A DNA stretch of 33,438 nucleotides from Nitrospirae bacterium CG02_land_8_20_14_3_00_41_53 (GTDB taxonomy: Bacteria > Nitrospirota > Thermodesulfovibrionia > Thermodesulfovibrionales > SM23-35). Made by a program: the position numbers and the translations under genes. Each line of letters opens with the position of its first letter. Positions within the stretch are counted from its first letter, which is position 1. Below, piece by piece: positions 1 to 7,383 of the stretch. The stretch lies in contig PEUB01000098.1 of NCBI GenBank assembly GCA_002780895.1, positions 1-33,438 of the forward strand. Direction: 5' to 3'. The notes under the pieces are model-generated. The model searched no databases. It saw only the letters and a list, made by a program, of their open reading frames with translations, and was not told the origin of the DNA.

Positions 1-290
1 TTTAAAATATCATCTTGGGTTAGCTTTGCATCTTCTATACTTAGCTTTGCTGCTGCAAGACATAGTTGTGATGCTCGACTTAGTAAATTAAGTTTGTCTT
101 TTGGAATAAATTCTTCTGGCTTAAAATTCTTTACCTCACCGCCATTATGTGTGAAATGATTTGTGGTATCAAAAGATGATACATGGCTGATTCCTGATTT
201 GCCTTTCAAAAGGCTATCCCAGAATTCCTTCCAGCCAATACCGATGGAAGAGATAACGCCGAGACCTGTTATAACAACCCTCTTATTCAT
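1..290 (-). CDS. Beta-ketoacyl-ACP synthase (KAS I/II type), N-terminal part, cut by window edge
   Basis: Reading the minus strand from an ATG at 288-290 gives MNKRVVITGLGVISSIGIG, the classic N-terminus of FabF/FabB condensing enzymes, followed by an FWDSLLKGKSGI segment. About 96 residues are visible and the frame runs open off the left edge, so the catalytic Cys and His residues lie outside the window. The start overlaps the stop of the FabZ-like gene by 8 bases (ATGAATAA), which suggests translational coupling. It is the second ketosynthase of this locus and resembles the N-terminus of the one at 1574-2857. The enzyme would extend an acyl-ACP chain by decarboxylative condensation. The family assignment is secure; the substrate is unknown. 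Confidence 0.9.
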   Translation of the reverse strand, partial: MNKRVVITGLGVISSIGIGWKEFWDSLLKGKSGISHVSSFDTTNHFTHNGGEVKNFKPEEFIPKDKLNLLSRASQLCLAAAKLSIEDAKLTQDDIL

Positions 291-849
291 TTATCACACT
301 AAACACAAGTTCTGCCTCTGATATTTTTTTATCATCAACAAATGCCTCTGCTGATACAAAGGCGCCATTTGGTAAAGATTTGACATTAACAACCTTTATC
401 TTTAACTGGTCTCCGGGAACAACGGGATGGAAAAACCGTGCCTTGACAGACCCTAAGAAATAGATCGGATTTTTGTTATCTCCTTTTTTTTCATCTGAAA
501 ATCCCCCCTCGCCCCCCTTTTCCAAAGTGGGGGGTAATGTGTTGGACCCCTTTTCCAAAGTGGGGGGTAATGGGGTGGCACCTTTTCCAAAGTGGGGTGC
601 CTGGGATTCGGAAGGATTATTTTCAGCGGCAAAAAGGACTATGGCAGTTTGTGCCATTGCTTCTAAGATTGCAACGCCAGGCATAATAGCCTTTTCAGGA
701 AAATGACCGAGAAATAATATGTCGTTGCCTGAGATATTTTTTATTGAAATTGCATAGTTATCTGGTTCAACTTCAAGTACTTTATCAATCATGATAAATG
801 GAAATCTCTGAGGGATTAGCTTCTTTATCTCTTCAAAATCAAGTTGCAT
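283..849 (-). CDS. FabZ-like 3-hydroxyacyl-ACP dehydratase carrying an in-frame repeat insertion
   Basis: This is a hot-dog-fold dehydratase of the FabZ type: LIPQRFPFIMIDKV at the N-terminus, the catalytic His in LGHFPEKAIMPG, the catalytic Glu in ILEAMAQTA, and the C-terminal strand ARFFHPVVPGDQL. I start it at the ATG at 847-849, which has a GGAGG ribosome binding site 4 bases upstream, rather than at the ATG at 870. That gives 188 residues, about 40 more than usual for FabZ. The excess is a Pro/Gly-rich stretch with PHFGKG and two PPTLEKG units, encoded by a triple palindrome at 501-602 and placed between the central helix and the next strand. The gene sits between two ketosynthases, so it probably dehydrates the beta-hydroxyacyl product of that local pathway. 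A housekeeping fabZ role is less likely in this context but not excluded. Confidence 0.88.
   Translation of the reverse strand: MQLDFEEIKKLIPQRFPFIMIDKVLEVEPDNYAISIKNISGNDILFLGHFPEKAIMPGVAILEAMAQTAIVLFAAENNPSESQAPHFGKGATPLPPTLEKGSNTLPPTLEKGGEGGFSDEKKGDNKNPIYFLGSVKARFFHPVVPGDQLKIKVVNVKSLPNGAFVSAEAFVDDKKISEAELVFSVINE
501..602. repeat. Triple array of the CCCC/GGGG palindromic element inside the FabZ-like gene
   Basis: Three tandem units share the core CCTTTTCCAAAGTGGGG, centred near 522, 557 and 589 and spaced about 32-35 bases. Each unit is a hairpin with arms of the type CCCCxxTTT/AAAGxGGGG. The array is read in frame by the dehydratase gene on the minus strand and contains no stop codon. 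The middle and right copies are shortened, which looks like local duplication after a first insertion. Confidence 0.9.
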
Positions 850-903
850 ATATCCTCCCTTCGTTAACATTTTTTGTTGTTTTCACCTGAAAATACCTTT
901 ATA

Positions 904-978
904 ACACACCCCCAACCCCTCTTAATAGAGGGGAGTTCTGCGGTTTCCCCTCTAAAAAGAGGGGATTAAGGGGTGTGT
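904..978. repeat. Nested palindromic element between FabZ-like and DUF559 genes
   Basis: Two short hairpins lie inside a larger inverted repeat. The outer arms are ACACACCCC (904-912) and GGGGTGTGT (970-978). The inner hairpins are CCCCTCT/AGAGGGG at 916-933 and CCCCTCT/AGAGGGG at 947-964. The same arms recur at 19631-19687. The element could form a cruciform or an RNA clover and may also stop transcription, but no T-run follows it. Confidence 0.85.
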
Positions 979-1067
979 ATTTTCATTCCCCTTTGTGCCG
1001 ACTTGTCAGCATGTGTGTTTCATTTTAAGTAGGCAGGATTCTCTCCCTTACAAGGGTCAATACCTTC

Positions 1068-1102
1068 TTAATCCCCTCCTTTACAAGGAGGGGTAGGGGA
1101 GG
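1068..1102. repeat. Palindromic element copy at the 3' end of the DUF559 ORF
   Basis: The hairpin has arms CCCCTCCTT and AAGGAGGGG at 1073-1093, followed by the TAGGGGAGG tail typical of the family. It supplies the stop codon and last codons of the DUF559 ORF. Confidence 0.85.
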
Positions 1103-1427
1103 TTATTTGTTTAATTTTTTCTGCTATCTTAATCAATACCCCTTCTAAATTTTCATATATCTCCCTATTGGTAAATCTCAAAAACCGGATACCAAAGGTT
1201 TCAATCTGAGATTGTCTCTGCATATCAGATAACCGCCCCTTATTCCCCTCCTTACCAAGGAGGGGATGGGGAGGTAGATAGTGAGAATCTCCGTCAACCT
1301 CTAAAGCTAATTTCAACTCAGGGCAATAAAAATCTATCACAAAATGCTCGACGCTATATTGTCTTCTGAATTTATAGCCCTCTAACTGCTTGCCCTTTAA
1401 TCTATTCCATAGGATGACCTCAGCCAA
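1068..1427 (-). CDS. DUF559 endonuclease-like protein (possibly degraded), built around repeats
   Basis: The ORF encodes a DUF559-type domain related to very-short-patch/PD-(D/E)XK nucleases: ILWNRLKGKQLEGYKFRRQ, then HFVIDFYCPELKLALEVDGD with the acidic active-site residues, then IRFLRFTNREIYENLEGVL. The start used here is a TTG at 1425-1427. Family-like sequence (FNRTNLTTKRKTLRRNLPL) continues in frame upstream to about 1493, but no ATG, GTG or TTG opens it, so the true start may be lost or may be an ATT. One palindrome copy (1241-1276) is inserted in frame as PPHPLLGKEGNKGR right after the LEVDGDSHY segment, and another forms the last residues (SPTPPCKGGD). No obvious ribosome binding site is present. 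The fold is convincing; whether it is expressed is doubtful. Confidence 0.6.
   Translation of the reverse strand: MAEVILWNRLKGKQLEGYKFRRQYSVEHFVIDFYCPELKLALEVDGDSHYLPPHPLLGKEGNKGRLSDMQRQSQIETFGIRFLRFTNREIYENLEGVLIKIAEKIKQITSPTPPCKGGD
1241..1276. repeat. Palindromic element copy inside the DUF559 ORF
   Basis: Arms CCCCTCCTT and AAGGAGGGG flank a three-base loop at 1245-1265, followed by ATGGGGAGGT. It is translated in frame as a Pro/Gly/Lys stretch. Confidence 0.85.
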
Positions 1428-1497
1428 GGGTAGATTCCTTCTTAATGTCTTCCTTTTCGTTGTAAGGTTTGTTCTGTTAAATGCTTTTGTAATTAAA

Positions 1498-1530
1498 AAC
1501 CCCTCCTACCTCCCCTTGTTAAGGGGAGGA
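1498..1530. repeat. Palindromic element copy upstream of the DUF559 ORF
   Basis: Arms CTCCCCTT (1510-1517) and AAGGGGAG (1521-1528) are preceded by CCCCTCCTACC. With the copies at 1068 and 1241 this brackets the DUF559 ORF on both sides. Confidence 0.8.
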
Positions 1531-1573
1531 TAATAAGATGACAATTTAAATAATCGTTTGTTTATTTTCAACA

Positions 1574-2857
1574 TCATGTATCATACCTGCTAAGAACAAT
1601 AGCTGTATTTTGTCCATAGGGGTCGGATGAGATTACAAGCACATGATTTATGTTCTTCTGTATCGCTTTATTCGGGACATAATCAAGGTCGCATTCAGGG
1701 TCTTTTTCAATATAATTTACAGTCGGTGGGATGAATCCATTCTTTATGGCACCAACTGCTGCTGCTAATGATAAGGAACCTGAGGCAGAAAAAGATTCTC
1801 CTACCATTGATTTTATTGAACTCACAAGGATATTAAAAGCATGCGCTCCAAATATTTCTTTTATAACTCGCGTCTCCATCCTGTCAAGTCCTTTTGTCGA
1901 ATTAGCGCTGGCAGATATAAAGCCTATATCCTCTGGAGAAAGAGGTGCATCTTTTAATGCAATGGTAATTGCATTTTTTAACCCTGTTCCTGCATGTTTG
2001 AATCCATCATCACTCCATTTGACCCCTCTGTATCCCCCCTTACCAAGGGGGGAATTAAAGGGGAGTGATGCGTCAAAGGAATTTCCATAACCTTTAACTG
2101 TGGCAAGTATTTCTGCGCCTCTTTTTAAAGCATGCTCTAAGTCTTCAAGAACAAGAACTGCTGCACCTTCTGAAAGGATTATCCCATTCCTTCTTGCATC
2201 AAAAGGACAAGAGATTGGCTCCGAACCATCTATCCCTGACAGATATCCAAGGTTATGAAAGCCGAGGAAAGTCTCTTCGCAAAGTTCTTCCACCCCTCCG
2301 GCAAGAACAACATCTGCTCTGTTTAAGCGTATAAAGTCAGAAGCATAAATGACTGCATCAAGACTGGCACAGAACCCTGTTGATATAGTTGTATTGAAGC
2401 CCTTTATCTTGAAACGAATTGAGACCTGACTTGCAGGAGAGTTAATGACTGTATTTGGAAAATACGACGGGTTTACATATTTTGGACCTTCGATAAGGCC
2501 TTCACGGTCGAACTGTGAAATACTGTGAAGGCTTCCGAATGTCGTTCCAATGGAAATACCTATGGAATTAGTGTTCTCGTCAGTGATCTGAAGATTGGCA
2601 TCATCAATAGCAAGCTTGGCAGCAGAGCTTAACAATCTTGTACTTCGGTCAAGGGTACGAAGTCCTTTTTTGCCGAGAAATGAAACAGGGTCAAAATCGC
2701 TTATCTCCCCAGCAATATGGACTTTAAAGGAGGCTGTATCAAATAGGCTTATTGTTCTAAATCCTGTTTTCCCCTGGGATAATGCTTCCCAAAAATCCTT
2801 CCTGCCAATACCAACAGGAGAGAGAACACCTATGCCTGTGATAACAACTCTATCCAT
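1574..2857 (-). CDS. Beta-ketoacyl synthase family protein with altered catalytic histidines
   Basis: This 427-residue thiolase-fold condensing enzyme starts MDRVVITGIGVLSPVGIG. The nucleophile position is kept (C163 in STGFCASLDAV). The two usual histidines are not: the HGTST-like motif reads SANST (about 317-321), and the KSxxGH motif reads KSMVGES (about 349-355), with Glu in place of His. Loss of these residues is expected to impair normal decarboxylative condensation. It may be a chain-length-factor-like partner of the other ketosynthase or use different chemistry. Residues about 267-282 (NSPLGKGGYRGVKW) come from an in-frame repeat at 2024-2068. The ATG follows the stop of the PilZ-methyltransferase by one base, so the two are probably co-translated. 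Confidence 0.85.
   Translation of the reverse strand: MDRVVITGIGVLSPVGIGRKDFWEALSQGKTGFRTISLFDTASFKVHIAGEISDFDPVSFLGKKGLRTLDRSTRLLSSAAKLAIDDANLQITDENTNSIGISIGTTFGSLHSISQFDREGLIEGPKYVNPSYFPNTVINSPASQVSIRFKIKGFNTTISTGFCASLDAVIYASDFIRLNRADVVLAGGVEELCEETFLGFHNLGYLSGIDGSEPISCPFDARRNGIILSEGAAVLVLEDLEHALKRGAEILATVKGYGNSFDASLPFNSPLGKGGYRGVKWSDDGFKHAGTGLKNAITIALKDAPLSPEDIGFISASANSTKGLDRMETRVIKEIFGAHAFNILVSSIKSMVGESFSASGSLSLAAAVGAIKNGFIPPTVNYIEKDPECDLDYVPNKAIQKNINHVLVISSDPYGQNTAIVLSRYDT
2024..2068. repeat. Palindromic element copy inside the ketosynthase gene
   Basis: Arms CCCCCCTT and AAGGGGGG form a hairpin at 2034-2052, followed by AATTAAAGGGGAG. The gene reads through it in frame on the minus strand, in the loop between GYGNSFDAS and the SDDG segment. 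Confidence 0.85.
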
Positions 2858-2858
2858 A

Positions 2859-4139
2859 CTACTTTGTTATTACATAGAAAACTATGATCCCCGTATCTTC
2901 GCGCATTTCTCTTATTGCAGAAAAAGGTATTTTAGCCTCAGAAAAGATACCCATGAAGTCTTCTTCATATCTCTGTAAGAAACCATCCCAGTCAACAATC
3001 CAGTGGTAATCCTGATGTCTGTACCGGCTTGCATCCTTAAAGGAAGTAATTAATATGCCGCCAGGGTTAAGCATGTTATATAAGGCTTTGAAAAATTTTG
3101 CGAGAAAATCAGATTGGAGATAGTCAAAGAATCCAACACTGTATATGATGTCCTGCCTTCCAAACTCACTCATGTTAAGATCGTGGTCAAACATCCTTAT
3201 GGCATTATATTTGCGAAGATTAACCTGATTTGATGAGAGTGGTGAAATACTGGTATAGGATAAACGATTTGCTGCGAAAGAAAGGGCATCATTATCTAAA
3301 TCAATACAAGTAATTTTAGCGCCGGATTTTTCAATTACAGTGGCTAATTCAAAAACCTCACGGCATGAACCACATGCGATATTCAAGACAGAAGGTTTCT
3401 CTCTATTCAGTAATTCATCTCTTAGTATGTCCTCAAGTTTCTTGATCCTATTCCTTACGGCGGGCGCAAGATCTGAATTCAAGAGACACAAATCCAAATA
3501 GTATCCTATCCCTTCAGAGAGAGGTGTGTTTTTGTACACATGTTCCAGCGTTTTATAATCACCCTGATATCCCTGAGGCCATGTTCTTGTGCGGTTTATA
3601 CAATAGCTTTTGGATAGAATGGTATTTGTTTTTCCATGAAACCTTATCCGTGCATCCCTGATAATATCCTTGTCTTTTACTTCTCTTTCAAATTCTGCAC
3701 AGGCATCGAGTACATCAGAAATAGCCATTGTAACATCATGTAAAAGTTTGTCAGGATTTGCCTCAGGATTAGAACATCTTTTCTCTATTTCCTCAAGTCG
3801 TTTATTGAATAGTTCTGTTACATCATCGAGATGCTTGACATGTTTTTCATCTAACTTAATCCCAACCCTGTAATCATTATCAAGCTGTATGCACCACCTT
3901 ACAAAACCAGCCTTATCTTCTATTCCATCATTGAACCACAGCATATGACCCGGAGCCAAAGGATAGTCTGTCTGTATGCCTATCCCTTTTTCAGATATAT
4001 CAATTGCCTTGCCTTTTAGATTCAACCATTTCTGTTCCCTGGATTCACGAGAGCTTACAGAGAAGTCGATGATTTTAGAATAGGGTCTTCTTTCAAACTG
4101 TCTTGTCACCCCATTTGGGTTAGGTGATAAATTCTGCAT
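2859..4139 (-). CDS. PilZ domain fused to a SAM methyltransferase of the acyl methyl ester (PhcB-like) type
   Basis: The N-terminal ~110 residues form a PilZ c-di-GMP-binding domain with both signature parts: the arginine motif RQFERR (13-18) and DISEKG (47-52). A linker follows, then INRTRTWPQGYQGDYKTLEHVY (about 181-202), ending in APAVRNR. This segment recalls proteins annotated as 3-hydroxypalmitic acid methyl ester biosynthesis enzymes. A class I SAM-binding core follows, with motif I VLNIACGSCREVF (251-263) and the acidic loop CIDLDNDAL (278-286). The ribosome binding site AGGAGG lies just upstream of the ATG. It heads the ketosynthase/dehydratase locus. I infer an S-adenosylmethionine-dependent methyl transfer controlled by c-di-GMP, with an acyl chain as a plausible acceptor. 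The domain calls are strong; the substrate is inference. Confidence 0.78.
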   Translation of the reverse strand: MQNLSPNPNGVTRQFERRPYSKIIDFSVSSRESREQKWLNLKGKAIDISEKGIGIQTDYPLAPGHMLWFNDGIEDKAGFVRWCIQLDNDYRVGIKLDEKHVKHLDDVTELFNKRLEEIEKRCSNPEANPDKLLHDVTMAISDVLDACAEFEREVKDKDIIRDARIRFHGKTNTILSKSYCINRTRTWPQGYQGDYKTLEHVYKNTPLSEGIGYYLDLCLLNSDLAPAVRNRIKKLEDILRDELLNREKPSVLNIACGSCREVFELATVIEKSGAKITCIDLDNDALSFAANRLSYTSISPLSSNQVNLRKYNAIRMFDHDLNMSEFGRQDIIYSVGFFDYLQSDFLAKFFKALYNMLNPGGILITSFKDASRYRHQDYHWIVDWDGFLQRYEEDFMGIFSEAKIPFSAIREMREDTGIIVFYVITK

Positions 4140-4199
4140 AGTATCCTCCTTTTTTAGTTAGATTGTTTTTTAATATGTTCTCAGTAACAGAACCACTAT

Positions 4200-4889
4200 C
4201 TATCTTTTGTCTTTTAATGTTGCCTTACCTGCATATGAATGCCATTTCTGAAACAATTTCTCGAGCTTATCTTTGTAAGCCATTGAAAACAATATTATAA
4301 CAATTGCAATCCCTAAAAGAATAAATAGCCGATAATATTGATGGTGTCGTATGTATGAACCGCCAAGGGTTAAGAGGATAGTCCCAAAAAGCCTTCCGGT
4401 ACCGCCAATCACAAGGAATTCCGCTGTGGTAATGTGTCCAAGCCCAAGGATGTAACATAAGAGGTCCTTTGGAAATCCAGGTATAAGGAATAGTAGGAAG
4501 ACCAGGAATGCACCCTTAAGATGGAGGAGATAATCGAATCGGCTCATGGTTCTTTCGTCTACAAATTTTTCTACAAAGGGTCTTCCAAAGGCTCGTGAGA
4601 GAGCAAAGGCTATGTAAGAGCCTATTGTTAAACCAATGGTAGACAATAAAACACCAAGGTAAGGTCCATATAGAATGCCACCTAAAACCCCTGTAACCTC
4701 TCCCGGTATAGGAGTAATAACTACCTGGACAACCTGTAAAAGAATGAATCCTACAAATGCAGCAGGCCCAAGAGAATCAAGAAAGCATTTCAACCGTTCT
4801 TGTAATAATCGGCTTTCATGAACTGAAAGAGGGATTAAACCATATTCATAGGCCATTAATGCCAATCCAACTACTATGAGTAAGAGCAT
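4200..4889 (-). CDS. TVP38/TMEM64 (DedA-like, SNARE-associated) membrane protein
   Basis: This is an integral membrane protein of the VTT family. It has an N-terminal hydrophobic segment, then the conserved VITPIPGEVTGVLGG re-entrant motif with GPYLGVLLSTIGLTIGSYIAF, the second motif FLIPGFPKDLLCYILGLG, and GRLFGTILLTLGGSYI, and ends in a basic tail. The family is linked to lipid scrambling and membrane homeostasis. The first ATG (4887-4889) has no good ribosome binding site. An AAGGAG at 4936-4941 instead points to an ATA codon at 4926-4928, 13 codons upstream in frame, which would add APFKNKIWLRLL, a normal positive-inside start. The gene lies downstream of the slipin gene on the same strand. 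Confidence 0.82.
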   Translation of the reverse strand: MLLLIVVGLALMAYEYGLIPLSVHESRLLQERLKCFLDSLGPAAFVGFILLQVVQVVITPIPGEVTGVLGGILYGPYLGVLLSTIGLTIGSYIAFALSRAFGRPFVEKFVDERTMSRFDYLLHLKGAFLVFLLFLIPGFPKDLLCYILGLGHITTAEFLVIGGTGRLFGTILLTLGGSYIRHHQYYRLFILLGIAIVIILFSMAYKDKLEKLFQKWHSYAGKATLKDKR

Positions 4890-4972
4890 TAATAGCCTGA
4901 GCCATATCTTGTTCTTAAATGGTGCTATTGCCTATCTCCTTGTCACACGAGTTATAGATATAGGTCACAGGT

Positions 4973-5746
4973 CTATTTTGGTTTTTCCATTTTTTCAAGA
5001 AATGGTTTTATCAGATCTATCGGTACCGGGAATATTATTGTGGAGTTTTTCTCTGTAGCGATTTCCGTAAGTGTCTGGAGGAACCTGAGCTGGAGTGCAG
5101 ACGGTGCTGTTGCAATTATAGTTGCCGCATCTACAAGCTTCTGTGATGCCTGAAACTCTCCTTCAGCATGGATAATCTTTGCCCTTCTTTCACGCTCAGC
5201 CTCTGCCTGTTTTGCTATTGCCCTTTGCATTTCTATTGGCAGGTCAACATTCTTAACCTCGACTGTTGTTACCTTTATCCCCCATGGCTCTGTCTGAAAA
5301 TCAATTACCTTTTGAAGTTTAGCATTTACCTCTTCCCTTTTAGAAAGGAGGTCATCGAGCTGGCTCTGTCCGAGAATGCTCCTGAGCGTTGTCTGTGCGA
5401 TCATTGATGTTGCATATAAAAAATCCTCAACCTCTGTAATTGCCTTTATAGGTTCTATTACCCTGAAATAGATAACGGCATTAACCTTAACTGTTATATT
5501 GTCCTCTGTAATTACATCCTGAGCAGGAACGTCCATTGCGACAATACGAAGGCTGACCCTGACGAGCCTGTCAATTATCGGCCAGATTATGACAAGTCCA
5601 GGACCCTTTACAGGTATAACCCTTCCAAGCCTGAATACAACACCCCTCTCATATTCCCTTAATATCTTTATTGCACTCGAAAGGAAATATATGACAAGGA
5701 ATATTATTAAAAGAAAACCCATGAAAGACGTTGCAAATATTGGCAT
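4973..5746 (-). CDS. Slipin (SPFH/band 7 membrane protein)
   Basis: A single N-terminal membrane span (about residues 8-25) is followed by a stomatin/band 7 domain: [40 protein letters not shown], and the late [20 protein letters not shown]-type coiled coil (here [18 protein letters not shown]). The length of 257 residues is normal for slipins. The ATG has a strong AAGGAGG site 6 bases upstream. The NfeD protease gene lies immediately upstream on the same strand, matching the widespread nfeD-slipin pair studied in Pyrococcus horikoshii (PH1510-PH1511), where the protease cleaves the C-terminal part of the slipin. It probably forms membrane microdomain scaffolds. Confidence 0.93.
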   Translation of the reverse strand: MPIFATSFMGFLLIIFLVIYFLSSAIKILREYERGVVFRLGRVIPVKGPGLVIIWPIIDRLVRVSLRIVAMDVPAQDVITEDNITVKVNAVIYFRVIEPIKAITEVEDFLYATSMIAQTTLRSILGQSQLDDLLSKREEVNAKLQKVIDFQTEPWGIKVTTVEVKNVDLPIEMQRAIAKQAEAERERRAKIIHAEGEFQASQKLVDAATIIATAPSALQLRFLQTLTEIATEKNSTIIFPVPIDLIKPFLEKMEKPK

Positions 5747-5814
5747 ATAAACCTCCTTATAGCTTATACAAAATACATTATGTATGCATCACGCATCGTG
5801 TATCTGACATCAAA

Positions 5815-7152
5815 TTACTGATATCTTTTAACCTTTACCTTCAGTCCTGATACAGTCTCTACTATTATATTTTCCCCCTTTCCTATAGGCTCATCAGAAT
5901 ATGCTGCCCAGCGCTCACCATGTAATAATACCATACCTCCATCTTTTGTTATATCTGTATCTGCAATCCCTTTAGCTCCGATAAGTCCCTCTGAACCGGT
6001 GACAGGCTTTCTCTTATATGCCTTGAATGCAAGGCCGAATGTTACAGTAAAGAATAGGGCGGTTATAATGACAGCAGGGAGAATAATATAGAGCGAGAGC
6101 TTCATAAAAGGCGCCGGTGATTCAAAGAGCATCAGTGAGCCTATAATCATAGCAATTATTCCGCCAATCGTGAGCACTCCATGAGATACAATCTTTACCT
6201 CAAGAACGAAGAGGATGATGGCGAGGATAATTAATAAAAGTCCTGCATAATTTACAGGAAGTGTCTGGAATGCATAGAAGGCAAGTATGAGACAGATTCC
6301 ACCTATTACACCGGGGAAAAGCGCCCCAGGGTTTGTAAGTTCAAAAAATAGGCCGTAAAAACCAAGGAGCATAAGGATATAGGCGATATTTGGGTCGGAA
6401 ATGAGGTTGAGTATCTTATGCCTGATCCCTATTTCCTCTCTGGTGACATTTGCTTTTGCAGTCATCAGGATCTTTTGTCCCGTAATCGTCCGGACCTTTC
6501 TGCTGTCTATATCTGAGAGAAGGCTGTTCAGGTCTTTGCTAACGAGGTCTATAACCTTTTCCTTTAACGCCTCTTTCTCTGTCGCAGAGATACTCTTCCT
6601 GACCGCATCTTCAGCCCACTTTGCGTTTCTCCCGTTTCTCTCTGCAAGAGATTTTATATAAGCTGCTGCATCGTTGGTCGCCTTTTCAGCCATCACCTTA
6701 TCCATCTTTTCCCCAATGCCAACTGGATGGGCTGCCCCGATATTTGTACCAGGTGCCATTGCTGCGATATGGGCAGCCAAGGTTATAAATACACCCGCAG
6801 AGGCTGCCCTGCTGCCGCTTGGCGAAACATACACAACAACAGGTACTTCACTCCCTATGATATCTTTGACAATATTTCTCATGGATGTGTCCAACCCTCC
6901 CGGGGTATCGAGCTCAATTATGAGTGCCTCGGCTTTCTTCTCATTCGCCTTCTTAATACTCTTTCCAATATATTCTGCTGAAACCGGATTAATAACACCA
7001 TCTACAGTGATGACAATAACTTCTTTCCTAATTTCTTCAGCAAATCCCCCCTGCCCCCCTTTACTAAAGGGGGGTGAGGGGGGATTATTTTCAGAGAAGG
7101 CAGAAAAGGAAAAGAGGATTAGAAAAATTAGAAATATAGTCTTAATAAACAT
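5815..7152 (-). CDS. nfeD: NfeD-family membrane-bound serine protease (ClpP class)
   Basis: A signal peptide (MFIKTIFLIFLILFSFSAFS) is followed by a ClpP-like protease domain, a multi-span membrane region (about 255-375) and a C-terminal OB-fold NfeD domain. The Ser-Lys dyad is visible: S118 in SGSRAASAGVF and K167 in AAAYIKSLAERN, with the LDTPGGLD oxyanion region at 81-88. Directly after the signal peptide, residues about 22-38 (NNPPSPPFSKGGQGGF) come from a palindromic repeat, so the mature protein would begin with it. The gene is upstream of and co-directional with its usual partner, the slipin. Length is normal for the long NfeD1b type apart from the insert. Confidence 0.93.
   Translation of the reverse strand: MFIKTIFLIFLILFSFSAFSENNPPSPPFSKGGQGGFAEEIRKEVIVITVDGVINPVSAEYIGKSIKKANEKKAEALIIELDTPGGLDTSMRNIVKDIIGSEVPVVVYVSPSGSRAASAGVFITLAAHIAAMAPGTNIGAAHPVGIGEKMDKVMAEKATNDAAAYIKSLAERNGRNAKWAEDAVRKSISATEKEALKEKVIDLVSKDLNSLLSDIDSRKVRTITGQKILMTAKANVTREEIGIRHKILNLISDPNIAYILMLLGFYGLFFELTNPGALFPGVIGGICLILAFYAFQTLPVNYAGLLLIILAIILFVLEVKIVSHGVLTIGGIIAMIIGSLMLFESPAPFMKLSLYIILPAVIITALFFTVTFGLAFKAYKRKPVTGSEGLIGAKGIADTDITKDGGMVLLHGERWAAYSDEPIGKGENIIVETVSGLKVKVKRYQ
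7044..7092. repeat. Palindromic element copy at the signal-peptide junction of NfeD
   Basis: The core hairpin at 7054-7074 has arms CCCCCCTTT and AAAGGGGGG around a three-base loop. Flanks ATCCCCCCTG and TGAGGGGGGAT extend the symmetry. The element is read in frame on the minus strand. Confidence 0.92.
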
Positions 7153-7383
7153 GAATTTATTTTTTACAAAAAAGGATTTTACAAAAGGCTATACGTTCAT
7201 TGCACATATTTTGATAAGATTATAGACGTTAAGACAGTAAATTGCAATAAAGACAGTATGGAGTAGCGTAAAATATTGGTTGTGATTTTAAATGGACCTT
7301 ATGTTAATATTTATTAGATAATATTTACAGTATTTATTTAAGATTTCCCTCTTTCTTTTAGGAGAAAAAAGGAGGTATAGACA

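Noticed and set aside
473-706. Plus-strand frame over the FabZ-like gene rich in PPSPPFSKVGG
   Set aside because: It is the antisense reading of the repeat array inside a well-supported gene.
7153-7383. Sigma54 or sigma70 promoter upstream of the hydrogenase genes
   Set aside because: No GG-N10-GC pattern is found, and TTGCAC/TATAGA at 15-base spacing is too weak to call.
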